From positions 1 through 11,378 of the forward strand of contig MTML01000052.1 of assembly GCA_002011215.1 (NCBI GenBank): a DNA stretch of 11,378 nt, written 5' to 3'. The notes beneath the pieces were generated by a model. The model had not been told where the DNA came from, did not search any database, and was given only the letters and a program-made list of their open reading frames with translations. Made by a program: the position numbers and the translations under genes. The DNA comes from Archaeoglobus sp. JdFR-24. GTDB taxonomy: Archaea > Halobacteriota > Archaeoglobi > Archaeoglobales > Archaeoglobaceae. Below are positions 1-7,239 of the stretch, in pieces (the first letter of the stretch is position 1; the number at the start of each line of letters is the position of its first letter).

Positions 1-599
1 GATTGATTTGCGAGGATGGAATAGTCATGGCTACCGAAAAAAGGGCAACCATGGGTAACTTCATCGCAAGCAAGAGGGCAAAAAAGATCTACCAGATTGC
101 TGACAGGATAGCTCTGACAACAGCAGGAAGCGTGGGTGACGCTCAATTTCTTTACAGGCTCATTAAAGTTGAGACGAGTCTTTATGAGATAAGAAAGGAA
201 AAAAGGCCAACAGTGAAAGCTGTTGCAACTCTTGTATCAAATGTACTTAATCAGACGAGATATTTCCCATATTTCGTCCAGCTCTTGATTGGAGGGGTTG
301 ACGAGCGAGGACCGAGTGTTTATTCAATAGATCCAATCGGTGGTGCTATCGAAGAGAAGGACATTGTAGCCACCGGCTCTGGTTCTATGACAGCCTATGG
401 GGTTCTTGAGGACAGATATCATGATGGAATTAAAACTGATGAGGCAGTAGAGGTCGTTGTCAGATCTATCTATACAGCTACAAAGAGGGATGCTGCCTCT
501 GGAGATGGAATGGATGTTGTTAAAATAACACCAGATGCTTATTATCAGTTCGAACCGGAAGAGATTGAAGAAATAATTAAGAAATTCTCCAAGAAGTGA
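1..599 (+). CDS. psmB: 20S proteasome beta subunit, 5' end cut by window edge
   Basis: Beta subunit of the archaeal 20S proteasome, the N-terminal threonine hydrolase that forms the inner two rings and degrades unfolded proteins in the cytoplasm. The gene is partial. The reading frame is open to the window start, and the TTG at base 3 is a leucine inside the protein rather than a start. The propeptide and the catalytic Thr1 lie just upstream, because the first visible residues align with about residue 6 of the mature chain (Thr-Thr-Thr-Val-Gly then Leu-Ile-Cys). In mature numbering the conserved Glu17 and Lys33 are present (ATEKRATMGN, then ASKRAKK). The body also shows the SVGDAQ, YSIDPIGG, ATGSGS and GDGMD segments of the family. 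It ends with TGA at 597-599, followed by a T-run. The next gene on the same strand is the aCPSF1 nuclease, a pairing recalled from other archaea. Identity is secure; only the 5' end is missing. Confidence 0.96.
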   Translation, partial: LICEDGIVMATEKRATMGNFIASKRAKKIYQIADRIALTTAGSVGDAQFLYRLIKVETSLYEIRKEKRPTVKAVATLVSNVLNQTRYFPYFVQLLIGGVDERGPSVYSIDPIGGAIEEKDIVATGSGSMTAYGVLEDRYHDGIKTDEAVEVVVRSIYTATKRDAASGDGMDVVKITPDAYYQFEPEEIEEIIKKFSKK

Positions 600-617
600 T
601 TTTTTCTCTGTATTTTT
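600..617 (+). terminator. T-rich terminator after psmB
   Basis: The plus strand carries T6 (600-605) and T5 (613-617) immediately after the psmB stop codon. T-runs without a hairpin are the usual archaeal termination signal, and they are also the preferred cut and release site of aCPSF1, encoded just downstream. Read-through into the next gene remains possible. Confidence 0.5.
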
Positions 618-634
618 AGGTTAAAGTAACCCAG

Positions 635-642
635 TTATAAAA
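635..642 (+). promoter_or_regulatory. TATA box of aCPSF1 gene
   Basis: TTATAAAA lies about 20 bases before the ATG at 658. With the usual archaeal spacing of about 26 bases from box centre to transcription start, the mRNA would begin at or next to the start codon. This fits a leaderless transcript and the lack of a convincing ribosome site before 658. Called by eye. Confidence 0.45.
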
Positions 643-657
643 AAACCGGTCGATAGG

Positions 658-2568
658 ATGACAAGTGACAGATATTTGATGGAACTAAAGGAGAGAATAC
701 TTGCTTCAATACCTCCTGGTGTCAGAATTAAAAATGTGGAATTTGAGGGACCGCTCCTTGTCATATATGTAGAGAATCCTCAGGAACTGATGACGGAAAG
801 CGGAGACATAGTGAAAAAGCTGGCGAAAGATCTGAGAAAAAGAATAATCATACGACCGGATCCCAGAAGCTTGAAACCTCCCGAAGAGGCTAAAGAAATA
901 ATCAAACAGATAGTTCCTGAAGATGCTCAAATATCTAACTTCTTTTTTGATCACGAAAATGGAGAAGTTTTGATCGAGGCGGAAAAGCCAGGTGTTGTTA
1001 TTGGGAAGCAGGGATCAACACTCAGAGAAATAATGAAGGCTGTGGGCTGGAGTCCCAAGGTTATCAGAACACCACCGATTAAGTCAAAGACTGTTGAAAA
1101 TATCAGACAGTTTATATTAGGTGCAAGAGAAGATAGGAAGGAAATTTTGAAAAGAATCGGAGAAAGGATTCACAGGGGTGGAATATACGAGGATAAGTGG
1201 GTGAGAGTCACATTTTTGGGCGGATCAAGAGAAGTTGGGAGGAGTTGCTATCTCCTTCAGACTCCTGAAAGCAAAATACTGATCGATTGCGGAGTTAATG
1301 TAAGCAACATCCAGCAATCTCCCTACTTATACATACCTGAAGTGCAACCTCTTGATTCAATAGATGCGGTCGTCATTACCCACGCTCACCTTGACCACTG
1401 TGGTCTTGTTCCAATTCTTTATAAGTATGGCTATAGAGGGCCAATATACCTTACTCCACCTACAAGAGATCTGATGGTTTTGCTGCAGCTGGATTTCATT
1501 GAAGTTTCTGGAAGAGAAGGAAACCCAACTGTCTATGAATCCACATACATAAGAGAGGCGCTAAAACACTCAATAACTCTGGACTATAGTGTTGTTACGG
1601 ATATCAGCCCTGATGTGAGATTGACATTTTACAACGCCGGGCATATACTTGGTTCTGCAATTGCCCATTTTCATATTGGTGAAGGGCTGTACAACATAGC
1701 ATTTTCCGGTGATTTTAAGTTTGAAAGAACCAGGTTATTTGACAGGGCGGAAACGAACTTTCCAAGGCTTGAAGCACTTATAATGGAAGCAACTTATGGT
1801 GGGGGCGGTGATCTCCAGCCAACAAGGAAAGAAGCAGAAGAAAAGCTTGTGAATGTTATAAATGAAACACTGAAAAAAGGAGGGAAAGTACTTATTCCGA
1901 CCTTTGCAGTAGGAAGAAGTCAGGAAGTAATGATGGTGCTGGAGGAGGCTATAAGAAGTCAGAAAATAGAACCTATTACAGTTTATCTTGACGGGATGAT
2001 ATATGAGGCAACAGCAATTCACACAGCTTATCCTGAATATCTGAATGCTCATCTGAGAGATCTTATATTCCACCACGGTCTGAATCCCTTCATAGCAGAG
2101 AGTTTTGTTGCAGTAGATTCCACATCTAAGAGAAATGAAGTGCTTGAGGATGAATCGCCTTCAGTTATCCTTGCAACTTCAGGTATGCTTAATGGTGGTC
2201 CTGTCATGGAATACTTCAGACACTTTGCCGGTGATGAAAGAAACACATTGGTTTTTGTGGGTTACCAGGCTGAAGGAACACTCGGGAGAAGAATTCAAAA
2301 GGGATGGAAGGAAGTACCCCTGCCATCAAGCGGAAAAAGAGAAGTAGTTGAAGTTAACATGAATATAGAAACGATAGATGGATTTTCTGGTCATTCTGAC
2401 AGAAGGCAGCTCATAAATTATATCAAGGCCCTGAGCTCAAAACCTGAAAAGGTTATAACAATTCATGGGGATGAATCAAAGTGCATAGATCTTGCTTCCA
2501 GCATTTACAAGACGTACAGAGTTGAAACCAAAGCTCCAATGAATCTGGAGACTATAAGATTTATTTAG
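658..2568 (+). CDS. aCPSF1/FttA, archaeal KH-MBL-beta-CASP RNA 3'-end nuclease
   Basis: Archaeal homologue of eukaryotic CPSF73. Members of this family cut nascent RNA in U-rich sequence and are the general transcription termination factor (aCPSF1/FttA) of archaea. The 636-residue chain has the family's usual length and order. Residues 1-145 are two KH-like RNA-binding domains, with a GKQG loop at 116-119. A metallo-beta-lactamase core carries zinc ligands H242, H244, D246 and H247 (HAHLDH), H329 (AGHILGS) and D352 (SGDFKF). A beta-CASP insert begins after E377 (EATYGGG). The last catalytic histidines are H579 (GHSD) and H603 (IHGDE). All key residues are intact, so it should be active. The ATG at 658 is chosen because the TATA box at 635-642 gives a leaderless start; Met8 at 679 is an alternative. 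The mobB-like gene follows 15 bases after the stop and is probably co-transcribed. Confidence 0.95.
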   Translation: MTSDRYLMELKERILASIPPGVRIKNVEFEGPLLVIYVENPQELMTESGDIVKKLAKDLRKRIIIRPDPRSLKPPEEAKEIIKQIVPEDAQISNFFFDHENGEVLIEAEKPGVVIGKQGSTLREIMKAVGWSPKVIRTPPIKSKTVENIRQFILGAREDRKEILKRIGERIHRGGIYEDKWVRVTFLGGSREVGRSCYLLQTPESKILIDCGVNVSNIQQSPYLYIPEVQPLDSIDAVVITHAHLDHCGLVPILYKYGYRGPIYLTPPTRDLMVLLQLDFIEVSGREGNPTVYESTYIREALKHSITLDYSVVTDISPDVRLTFYNAGHILGSAIAHFHIGEGLYNIAFSGDFKFERTRLFDRAETNFPRLEALIMEATYGGGGDLQPTRKEAEEKLVNVINETLKKGGKVLIPTFAVGRSQEVMMVLEEAIRSQKIEPITVYLDGMIYEATAIHTAYPEYLNAHLRDLIFHHGLNPFIAESFVAVDSTSKRNEVLEDESPSVILATSGMLNGGPVMEYFRHFAGDERNTLVFVGYQAEGTLGRRIQKGWKEVPLPSSGKREVVEVNMNIETIDGFSGHSDRRQLINYIKALSSKPEKVITIHGDESKCIDLASSIYKTYRVETKAPMNLETIRFI

Positions 2569-2583
2569 CTCTTGGGTAGTGAT

Positions 2584-3141
2584 ATGGGTAGAGAAAATAT
2601 TATCAATTTTATAGGATTTTCAAATTCTGGCAAAACAAGCCTTATCAGTCAGATCGTTTCCCTTCTCTCAGATAATTTCAAAGTTGTTGTAATAAAACAT
2701 TCAAACAAAAATTTTGAGATGGATAAAGAGGGAAAAGATTCATGGAGAATCTACCATAGTGGAGCAGATATTCTGATTCTTTCTCCTGTTAAAATGGCCT
2801 ATTTAACTCATGAAAATGACAGTCTAAACTCGATATTGGATATGCTTGAAGGTTATGATGTTTATTTAACTGAAGGTTTCAAAAATGAGTTCAGAAATGG
2901 TATTCTGGTTTTAAAGGAACCTGATGAACTTGAAACTATTTTAAAGACTATCGATCCAATGCATAATGGAAAAATCAGAGCGATAGTATGTGAGAATTCA
3001 GATGAAAAACTGAAATTCTGGAGGGAGAATATAGATTGTAAAGAGACTACGAAGATACTTGATAAAAAACTAAAGGTTTTCACACCCGATGATATTGAAA
3101 AAATTACAGATTTTGTTTTAAAGCTTTCAGGTTTGCGTTGA
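2584..3141 (+). CDS. mobB: MobB-like GTPase, molybdopterin guanine dinucleotide pathway
   Basis: Small P-loop GTPase of the MobB family, which binds GTP and assists MobA in attaching GMP to molybdopterin for molybdenum or tungsten enzymes. The sequence shows a Walker A loop near the N-terminus (GFSNSGKTS), then VVVIKHSN, the family hallmark DKEGKDSWR with an SGAD step, and later the TEGFKNE motif. At 185 residues it is close to the usual length of stand-alone MobB (about 170). I start it at ATG 2584; a TTG at 2572 would add four residues (MGSD) but has no ribosome site. The gene is 15 bases behind aCPSF1 and probably in the same transcript, with no obvious functional link. It looks more AT-rich than its upstream neighbour by eye. 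No other molybdenum cofactor genes are in the window. The C-terminal 50 residues are poorly conserved, so partner specificity is open. Confidence 0.85.
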   Translation: MGRENIINFIGFSNSGKTSLISQIVSLLSDNFKVVVIKHSNKNFEMDKEGKDSWRIYHSGADILILSPVKMAYLTHENDSLNSILDMLEGYDVYLTEGFKNEFRNGILVLKEPDELETILKTIDPMHNGKIRAIVCENSDEKLKFWRENIDCKETTKILDKKLKVFTPDDIEKITDFVLKLSGLR

Positions 3142-3187
3142 AGGTTATACACTCTTTGAGTATAATGTATGCAGTAAAATGGGAAAA

Positions 3188-3195
3188 GTTAAAAC
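3188..3195 (+). promoter_or_regulatory. TATA box of threonine synthase gene
   Basis: GTTAAAAC, preceded by the purine-rich GGGAAAA (a BRE-like element), is centred about 27 bases before the ATG at 3218. This predicts a leaderless mRNA, consistent with no GGAGG-like site before that ATG. A second AT-rich stretch (TATAATG at 3161-3167) is too far upstream for a leaderless start but could serve a leadered one. Confidence 0.4.
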
Positions 3196-3217
3196 AATCT
3201 TGAGATAATCTGTAATT

Positions 3218-4519
3218 ATGAAATTGGTTTGCACAGGATGTGGGAAAGGTTACGATCTTGATGGCTTTTATCAGAGATGTCAGACCTGTCATGAACCTCT
3301 CGAGCTTGAACTGTTCGAGGGCAAATTGAGTCTCAGTAATTTAGGTTATGGATCTGTATGGCAGAGATATGTAGAATTTTTTTCCGTGTTCGATTCCAGA
3401 TTGATAGGTAAATTGAGCATGGGAGAGGGAAATACGCCTGTAGTTAAAGCACATAAACTCTCTGAAAGATTAGGTTCTGAAATATATCTTAAAAATGAGA
3501 CACTCAATCCCACCTGGTCTTTTAAAGATAGAGGTACGCTAACTGGTGTTTTAAGGGCAATAAATCTTGGTTTTGGCAAAATAGGAACTGTCTCTACCGG
3601 CAATATGGCGGCATCTGTTGCAGCTTATGGTGCAAGAGCTGAATTAAAAACCTTTATTCTCGTAGGTGCTGATATACCAGAGGAAAAAATATATCCAATT
3701 GTTGTTTACGGATCTAAGCTGATAGAGGTTGATGCATATTTTGGAGACATCTACAAAAGGAGCCTTGAAATTGGAAGTAAAAGCGGAATTTATTTCATAA
3801 ATTCAGACGATCCATTCAGGGTCGAGGGGTATAAAACCATTGGGTTTGAGATTGCAGAATCCTTTGGAATGATCAAGGGTGCAGAAGGTGTTACCGGAGT
3901 TATGAGTATTTCAGGTATTGAAGGTACTGAAAATGTTAATCCAGATTATATTATCGTCCCAACTGGTTCGGGCGGGCTTTTCAGAGGAATATTTAAGGCT
4001 TTCAGAGAGCTTAAGAAATCTGGCCTTATTAAAAAAATTCCTGAATTTATTGTGGTACAGGCTGAAGGGTGTGCACCTATCGTAGAGGCATATGAGAGTG
4101 GAAAAGAAACTGTTGAGAAAATTGATGAGCCTAAAACCATAGCAAAGGCAATAGCAGACCCCTCACCCCCAAGTGGAAATGAGGTGCTGAGGAAACTCAG
4201 AAAATACGGAAGAGCGATATCGGTTACCGATAAAGAGATACTGGAAGCCCAGAGATTGCTGGCCAAGGATGGTATTTTTGTCCAGCCAGCTTCCGCCACT
4301 GGAATCGCTGCAATAATGAAACTAAGGGGAGAACAGGATATCAGAAACTCCTCTTTTGTCAGCATACTCACCGGATCTGGTTTGAAATTTATTTCGGCAG
4401 TTGAAAAGATTTTGAGTATGGAGAGAGAGGAGAATAAAGAATCGATTACTCAATCCACAGGTCTAAAGATTCCCAAAGTGAAACTGAATGAGCTTGAAAG
4501 GTTTTTAGCTTCTTTTTAG
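3218..4519 (+). CDS. thrC: Threonine synthase, PLP-dependent fold type II
   Basis: Probable threonine synthase, which converts O-phosphohomoserine to threonine and phosphate with pyridoxal phosphate. The 433-residue chain begins with a zinc-ribbon-like segment (C5, C8, C21, C24), common in archaeal members. The phosphate donor loop GEGNTP follows, then the PLP lysine K103 in WSFKDRG, the STGNMAAS segment that binds cofactor, the phosphate-gripping GSGG at 250-253, and a C-terminal SPPSGNE plus LTGSGLK. A stretch of about 20 residues rich in Gly and Val (near 222-242, GAEGVTGVMSISG) sits before PDYIIVP and looks like an insertion, and the last 30 residues form a charged tail. The close paralogue cysteate synthase of some methanogens shares this fold; it is less likely because Archaeoglobales are not known to make coenzyme M. 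The gene stands alone between its own TATA box and a T-rich end, so it is probably monocistronic. Confidence 0.88.
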   Translation: MKLVCTGCGKGYDLDGFYQRCQTCHEPLELELFEGKLSLSNLGYGSVWQRYVEFFSVFDSRLIGKLSMGEGNTPVVKAHKLSERLGSEIYLKNETLNPTWSFKDRGTLTGVLRAINLGFGKIGTVSTGNMAASVAAYGARAELKTFILVGADIPEEKIYPIVVYGSKLIEVDAYFGDIYKRSLEIGSKSGIYFINSDDPFRVEGYKTIGFEIAESFGMIKGAEGVTGVMSISGIEGTENVNPDYIIVPTGSGGLFRGIFKAFRELKKSGLIKKIPEFIVVQAEGCAPIVEAYESGKETVEKIDEPKTIAKAIADPSPPSGNEVLRKLRKYGRAISVTDKEILEAQRLLAKDGIFVQPASATGIAAIMKLRGEQDIRNSSFVSILTGSGLKFISAVEKILSMEREENKESITQSTGLKIPKVKLNELERFLASF

Positions 4520-4524
4520 TTTTT
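4513..4524 (+). terminator. T-rich terminator of thrC
   Basis: Two T5 runs flank the TAG stop of thrC (4513-4517 and 4520-4524). The gene converges on larE with a 41-base gap, so this is where plus-strand transcription should stop. No hairpin is evident. Confidence 0.45.
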
Positions 4525-4560
4525 AATACCTGTTTGGACACTTTAGATGTATCTCCTAAT

Positions 4561-5346
4561 TTAACCTTTGTAGCCTTCTAAGTCAAGGGATATTCTGGAA
4601 AAACCGAATTTTCTGAGTCTGGATACTAACTCACCCTTCAGTTCAAATGCCCTTTCAAGCTCGTCCTTGCCGACCTCAATTCTCGCATCTTTCCCTGAAA
4701 CTCTTACCCTCAAGACTCTGAATCCAAGCTCGATAACGGAATCCTCTGCTTTCTCAATTGTTCTCAACATATCCATCGTTATTGGCTGATTGAAGGGTAT
4801 TCGGGTTGCAAGACATGATGCTGAGGGTTTGTTCCAGTTGGGTAGATTCAGGTGTTTAGCAATTTCTCTAATTTCGTTTTTGGTATAATTTCTAAGGACA
4901 CTTATAACCCCCAGATCTTTCGCGGCTTTCAGTCCAGGCCGGAAATCAACAAGATCATCTTTATTCGTTCCATCGAAAATTGAATGATCGGGAAATTCGA
5001 GCATTATTCTATAAATTATAGCTTTTTTGCAGTAATAGCACCTATCTGGAGGATTTTGAATAAATCCCGGGATTTTTAGCTGGTTTAAGCTGATAATTCG
5101 ATGGTTTAAATCCAGTTTTCTGGCAACTTCCACAGCATTTTTGATCTCTCTTCGGGGGATCGTCTCACCATCAATTGTTACGGCTATACTCTCAGGATCA
5201 ACCGTTTTGCAAAGATATGCTGTTAGTGTTGAGTCAACCCCACCACTGAATGCAACAACTTTTTTTCCAGAGCAATTCAGTATCTCCTCTACAATATTAT
5301 CAACAGCCTCTTCAGGATCAAAACTTTCAATTAATTTTTCCTGCAT
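4561..5346 (-). CDS. larE: LarE-type ATP-dependent sulfur transferase (PP-loop)
   Basis: Member of the LarE family, which adenylates a carboxylate of pyridinium dicarboxylate mononucleotide and inserts sulfur, a step in making the nickel-pincer nucleotide cofactor of lactate racemase. The PP-loop SGGVDST is at 34-40, followed by the VTIDGE and DGTNKDDL segments. The KPSASCLATRIPF segment contains C178, aligned with the sacrificial cysteine of bacterial LarE. Two further cysteines in RCYYCKK (C103, C106) suggest the subgroup that uses an iron-sulfur cluster. I start at the ATG at 5346 (261 residues) because a GGGAGGTG ribosome site (5360-5367) precedes it and a TATA box at 5394-5405 would start the mRNA between the two candidate ATGs. 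The 13-base spacing is long, however, and an ATG at 5385 would add 13 residues (MMNDKIGRCRLTP). No larA, larB or larC is nearby, so another thiolation role is possible. Confidence 0.85.
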   Translation of the reverse strand: MQEKLIESFDPEEAVDNIVEEILNCSGKKVVAFSGGVDSTLTAYLCKTVDPESIAVTIDGETIPRREIKNAVEVARKLDLNHRIISLNQLKIPGFIQNPPDRCYYCKKAIIYRIMLEFPDHSIFDGTNKDDLVDFRPGLKAAKDLGVISVLRNYTKNEIREIAKHLNLPNWNKPSASCLATRIPFNQPITMDMLRTIEKAEDSVIELGFRVLRVRVSGKDARIEVGKDELERAFELKGELVSRLRKFGFSRISLDLEGYKG

Positions 5347-5359
5347 AGGTGTTAATCGA

Positions 5360-5367
5360 CACCTCCC
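5360..5367 (-). promoter_or_regulatory. Ribosome binding site deciding larE start
   Basis: On the minus strand this reads GGGAGGTG, a strong match to the archaeal 16S 3' end, 13 bases before ATG 5346. It lies inside the coding frame of the longer candidate from ATG 5385, which has no ribosome site of its own. It therefore favours the shorter protein, though the spacing is longer than usual. Confidence 0.4.
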
Positions 5368-5393
5368 TATTTTATCATTCATCATATTCTGGA

Positions 5394-5405
5394 AAATTTT
5401 TTAAT
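5394..5405 (-). promoter_or_regulatory. TATA box of larE
   Basis: On the minus strand ATTAAAAAATTT is preceded by AAAGG, a BRE-like purine stretch. Standard spacing places the mRNA start near 5373-5375, downstream of ATG 5385 and about 28 bases before ATG 5346. Confidence 0.4.
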
Positions 5406-5423
5406 CCTTTCCCTCCGAGTGTA

Positions 5424-5431
5424 TTAAAATA
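5424..5431 (+). promoter_or_regulatory. TATA box of tRNA-Thr
   Basis: TTAAAATA is centred about 39 bases before the mature tRNA 5' end, giving a predicted leader of roughly 13 bases to be removed by RNase P. It is the only good box between larE and the tRNA on this strand. Its complement could also act toward larE. Confidence 0.4.
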
Positions 5432-5466
5432 TGGTTGCTAATCTCTATCACCCATATCTGCCATAT

Positions 5467-5540
5467 GCCGCCGTAGCTCAGTTGGTCGGAGCGGGTGACT
5501 CGTAATCACCAGGTCGCGGGTTCAAATCCCGCCGGCGGCT
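5467..5540 (+). tRNA. tRNA-Thr, anticodon CGT
   Basis: A complete 74-base cloverleaf can be folded by hand. The acceptor stem GCCGCCG (5467-5473) pairs fully with CGGCGGC (5533-5539), with T as discriminator base. The D stem is GCTC/GAGC with a GG-containing loop. The anticodon stem is GGTGA/TCACC around the loop CTCGTAA, giving anticodon CGT that reads ACG. The T stem is GCGGG/CCCGC around TTCAAAT. U73 fits an archaeal threonine tRNA. There is no intron, and the 3' CCA is not encoded (TAC follows), so it must be added enzymatically. The stems are very GC-rich against an AT-rich flank, as expected for a hyperthermophile. It stands alone, divergent from larE. No clear T-run follows on the plus strand. 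Confidence 0.97.
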
Positions 5541-5592
5541 TACTTAAGAAAGCATAAAGCCTCGATTGACTAAAAGCAGCCCCATCCATGAT

Positions 5593-5616
5593 TGACAATT
5601 AATGCATGATATGTCA
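5593..5616. repeat. Imperfect 24-bp palindrome behind tRNA-Thr
   Basis: TGACA and TGTCA arms flank a central ATGCAT; 9 of 12 base-pair positions are symmetric. It lies in the 106-base gap between the tRNA 3' end and the stop codon of the COG1361-like gene, where two transcripts converge. It may be a chance match, a protein site or part of termination. Apart from this and a pyrimidine-rich stretch near 5620-5640, nothing else is seen in the gap. Confidence 0.25.
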
Positions 5617-5646
5617 GAACTCTTCTTTCCTTCTACCTCATCCAAA

Positions 5647-7239
5647 TCAATTCCTCTTCCTTCTCTTCATGACCTTCACTGTGACAGCAATAGCTACAAC
5701 AATTAAAAGGGCAGCAACATAGTATTCTCCCCTCATTCCACTACTCTTGCCAATTGTAATGTAAATATGAACTACTTCGCTTATCTCATCCCCGTTGGCA
5801 TCTTTCGCGTTCACTTTCATCTCCATTCTATATGTTGTATCTGGTATTACATCTTCATCCACATCAACTTTGAATTTTATAACTCCCGTCTCTCCGGGTT
5901 TGAGAGACTGCAGGTAGGCGTCAGGAATCTTGACGAGTATTCCCGGGGCTGGCTTTATTTCGGCATGGATATCTTCTGCAAAGTCTCCTTTATTGATGAG
6001 TCTAATTTCAACGATCTGGTCATCGAGTCCTGCATAAAGTGTCTGATTGCATTCTGCTTCAAAATCAGGCTCAGGTTTGATGTAAATCGAAATCTCGTCT
6101 GAAAGCTCGTTTTCTGATGGATAAGGAGAGAGCAGTCTATAACTGCCACTTATTTGAATGTTGTAAAATCCGAATTCTGCATCATCATCAATTTCCACGG
6201 GCACTTTCACACTTCTAACCTCCCCTGGCATTAAGTAACCCAAAGGAAACGTATCAATTTTAATGTCAATCCCTTCAGGATGCGAAAGCTGAAGCTTGAG
6301 GGATGAGACAGGATAGCTAAAGCTGTTCATCACAAAAACATCAAAAAATCCCTTTTGCCCCCTTTCAAACTCGTTCGTTCCTGTAGAAACGAAAATACCG
6401 CTACTCAGAGACTGGAATGTTACAGCAAAGCCATCTCCAGTGCTTGCTTTCACCCATTCGCTGCCAGTAAAATACTCGTAGCTTATGTTGGCTTTAATCA
6501 GATAATCACCATCTTTTTCAGCTTTTATGCTGAAAGAAACTGTCTGCATTCCTGCTGAAAGGAGCGATGGAATGTAAACTTTTTGAGGGTCAAGAATTTC
6601 TATATCGCTATCGAGTGCGATTTCCACAGCTCTTGCAACCCCGCTACCCTCATTTACCACATTAATAACAAGCTGATTAATCTCTGTTGTGTAAAAAGTA
6701 GATCTGACAGGAAACAGCTTTATAATCGGCTCAATCCTTTGTACGACCTCAATCTCAATCGGGACCTCGACCTCTTCTTTCTCGTAGAAATATGTTGTTT
6801 TGTTTGCATCGACATAAACGCTCCTCACTCTATCATATTCCACATGTAATGTTAAAACATGCTTCCCGGTTGCATTCTGAGGTACTAGGATAAGGAAAGA
6901 GGTGGTTTGCATGTTCTGAGCAGGGAGAATAGGAATCAGAACCTTTCCAGAAATTGCTTTTGCAATTCCATCACCCTCAAGCCAGGCAGTGAGGTTGTAA
7001 GCGTTAAGGGAAGTGTTGTAGAGAATTTTCTCTTCAATACTTTCACTCTTGATTTTTTCATATTTTGCAGTGTTTGCGATAATTATCTGCAGATTATAAC
7101 TTTGCCCTGCAGGCACTATTTTACTTCCGGCAACATAAACATTGATTTGTGGCTCATCCCATGCATAAGCTGCATTTGAAGGTAGCATTAAGGGCTGAAC
7201 TAAAAATACCAGAGCTAAAACAAAAATTAACCATCTCAT
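5647..7239 (-). CDS. Secreted, membrane-anchored COG1361-like protein of ABC operon
   Basis: A 530-residue surface protein of the COG1361 (S-layer-domain-like) type. It has a signal peptide (residues 1-26, MRWLIFVLALVFL core, likely cut after AYA), a long extracellular part, one C-terminal transmembrane helix (about 504-523) and a basic tail KRRKRN on the cytoplasmic side. The outside part looks like about four beta-sandwich repeats resembling CARDB/NEW3 domains, each with an 'I/V-x-N-x-G' strand and a later 'L-x-P-G-E' turn, for example MPGEVRSVKVPVEID and LKPGETGVIKFKVDVDED. No catalytic motif is visible. Its ATG overlaps the permease stop by one base (TGATG) and is preceded by a perfect AGGAGGTG site, so it is translated with the transporter. 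Such proteins often accompany ABC-2 exporters in archaea. A role as outer partner, scaffold or cargo acceptor is inference; the substrate is unknown. Confidence 0.8.
   Translation of the reverse strand: MRWLIFVLALVFLVQPLMLPSNAAYAWDEPQINVYVAGSKIVPAGQSYNLQIIIANTAKYEKIKSESIEEKILYNTSLNAYNLTAWLEGDGIAKAISGKVLIPILPAQNMQTTSFLILVPQNATGKHVLTLHVEYDRVRSVYVDANKTTYFYEKEEVEVPIEIEVVQRIEPIIKLFPVRSTFYTTEINQLVINVVNEGSGVARAVEIALDSDIEILDPQKVYIPSLLSAGMQTVSFSIKAEKDGDYLIKANISYEYFTGSEWVKASTGDGFAVTFQSLSSGIFVSTGTNEFERGQKGFFDVFVMNSFSYPVSSLKLQLSHPEGIDIKIDTFPLGYLMPGEVRSVKVPVEIDDDAEFGFYNIQISGSYRLLSPYPSENELSDEISIYIKPEPDFEAECNQTLYAGLDDQIVEIRLINKGDFAEDIHAEIKPAPGILVKIPDAYLQSLKPGETGVIKFKVDVDEDVIPDTTYRMEMKVNAKDANGDEISEVVHIYITIGKSSGMRGEYYVAALLIVVAIAVTVKVMKRRKRN

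Noticed and set aside
3..5. TTG at the window start as initiation codon of the proteasome subunit
   Set aside because: The protein lacks its catalytic threonine and first mature residues, so the gene continues upstream and this TTG is an internal leucine.
3946..4371. Minus-strand open frame of 141 codons inside thrC
   Set aside because: Long antisense frame opposite a clearly conserved coding region; no family resemblance and no ribosome site noticed.
5467..5646. Integration site of a mobile element at tRNA-Thr
   Set aside because: No integrase gene and no repeated tRNA 3' end in the window; flanking genes look like ordinary chromosome.
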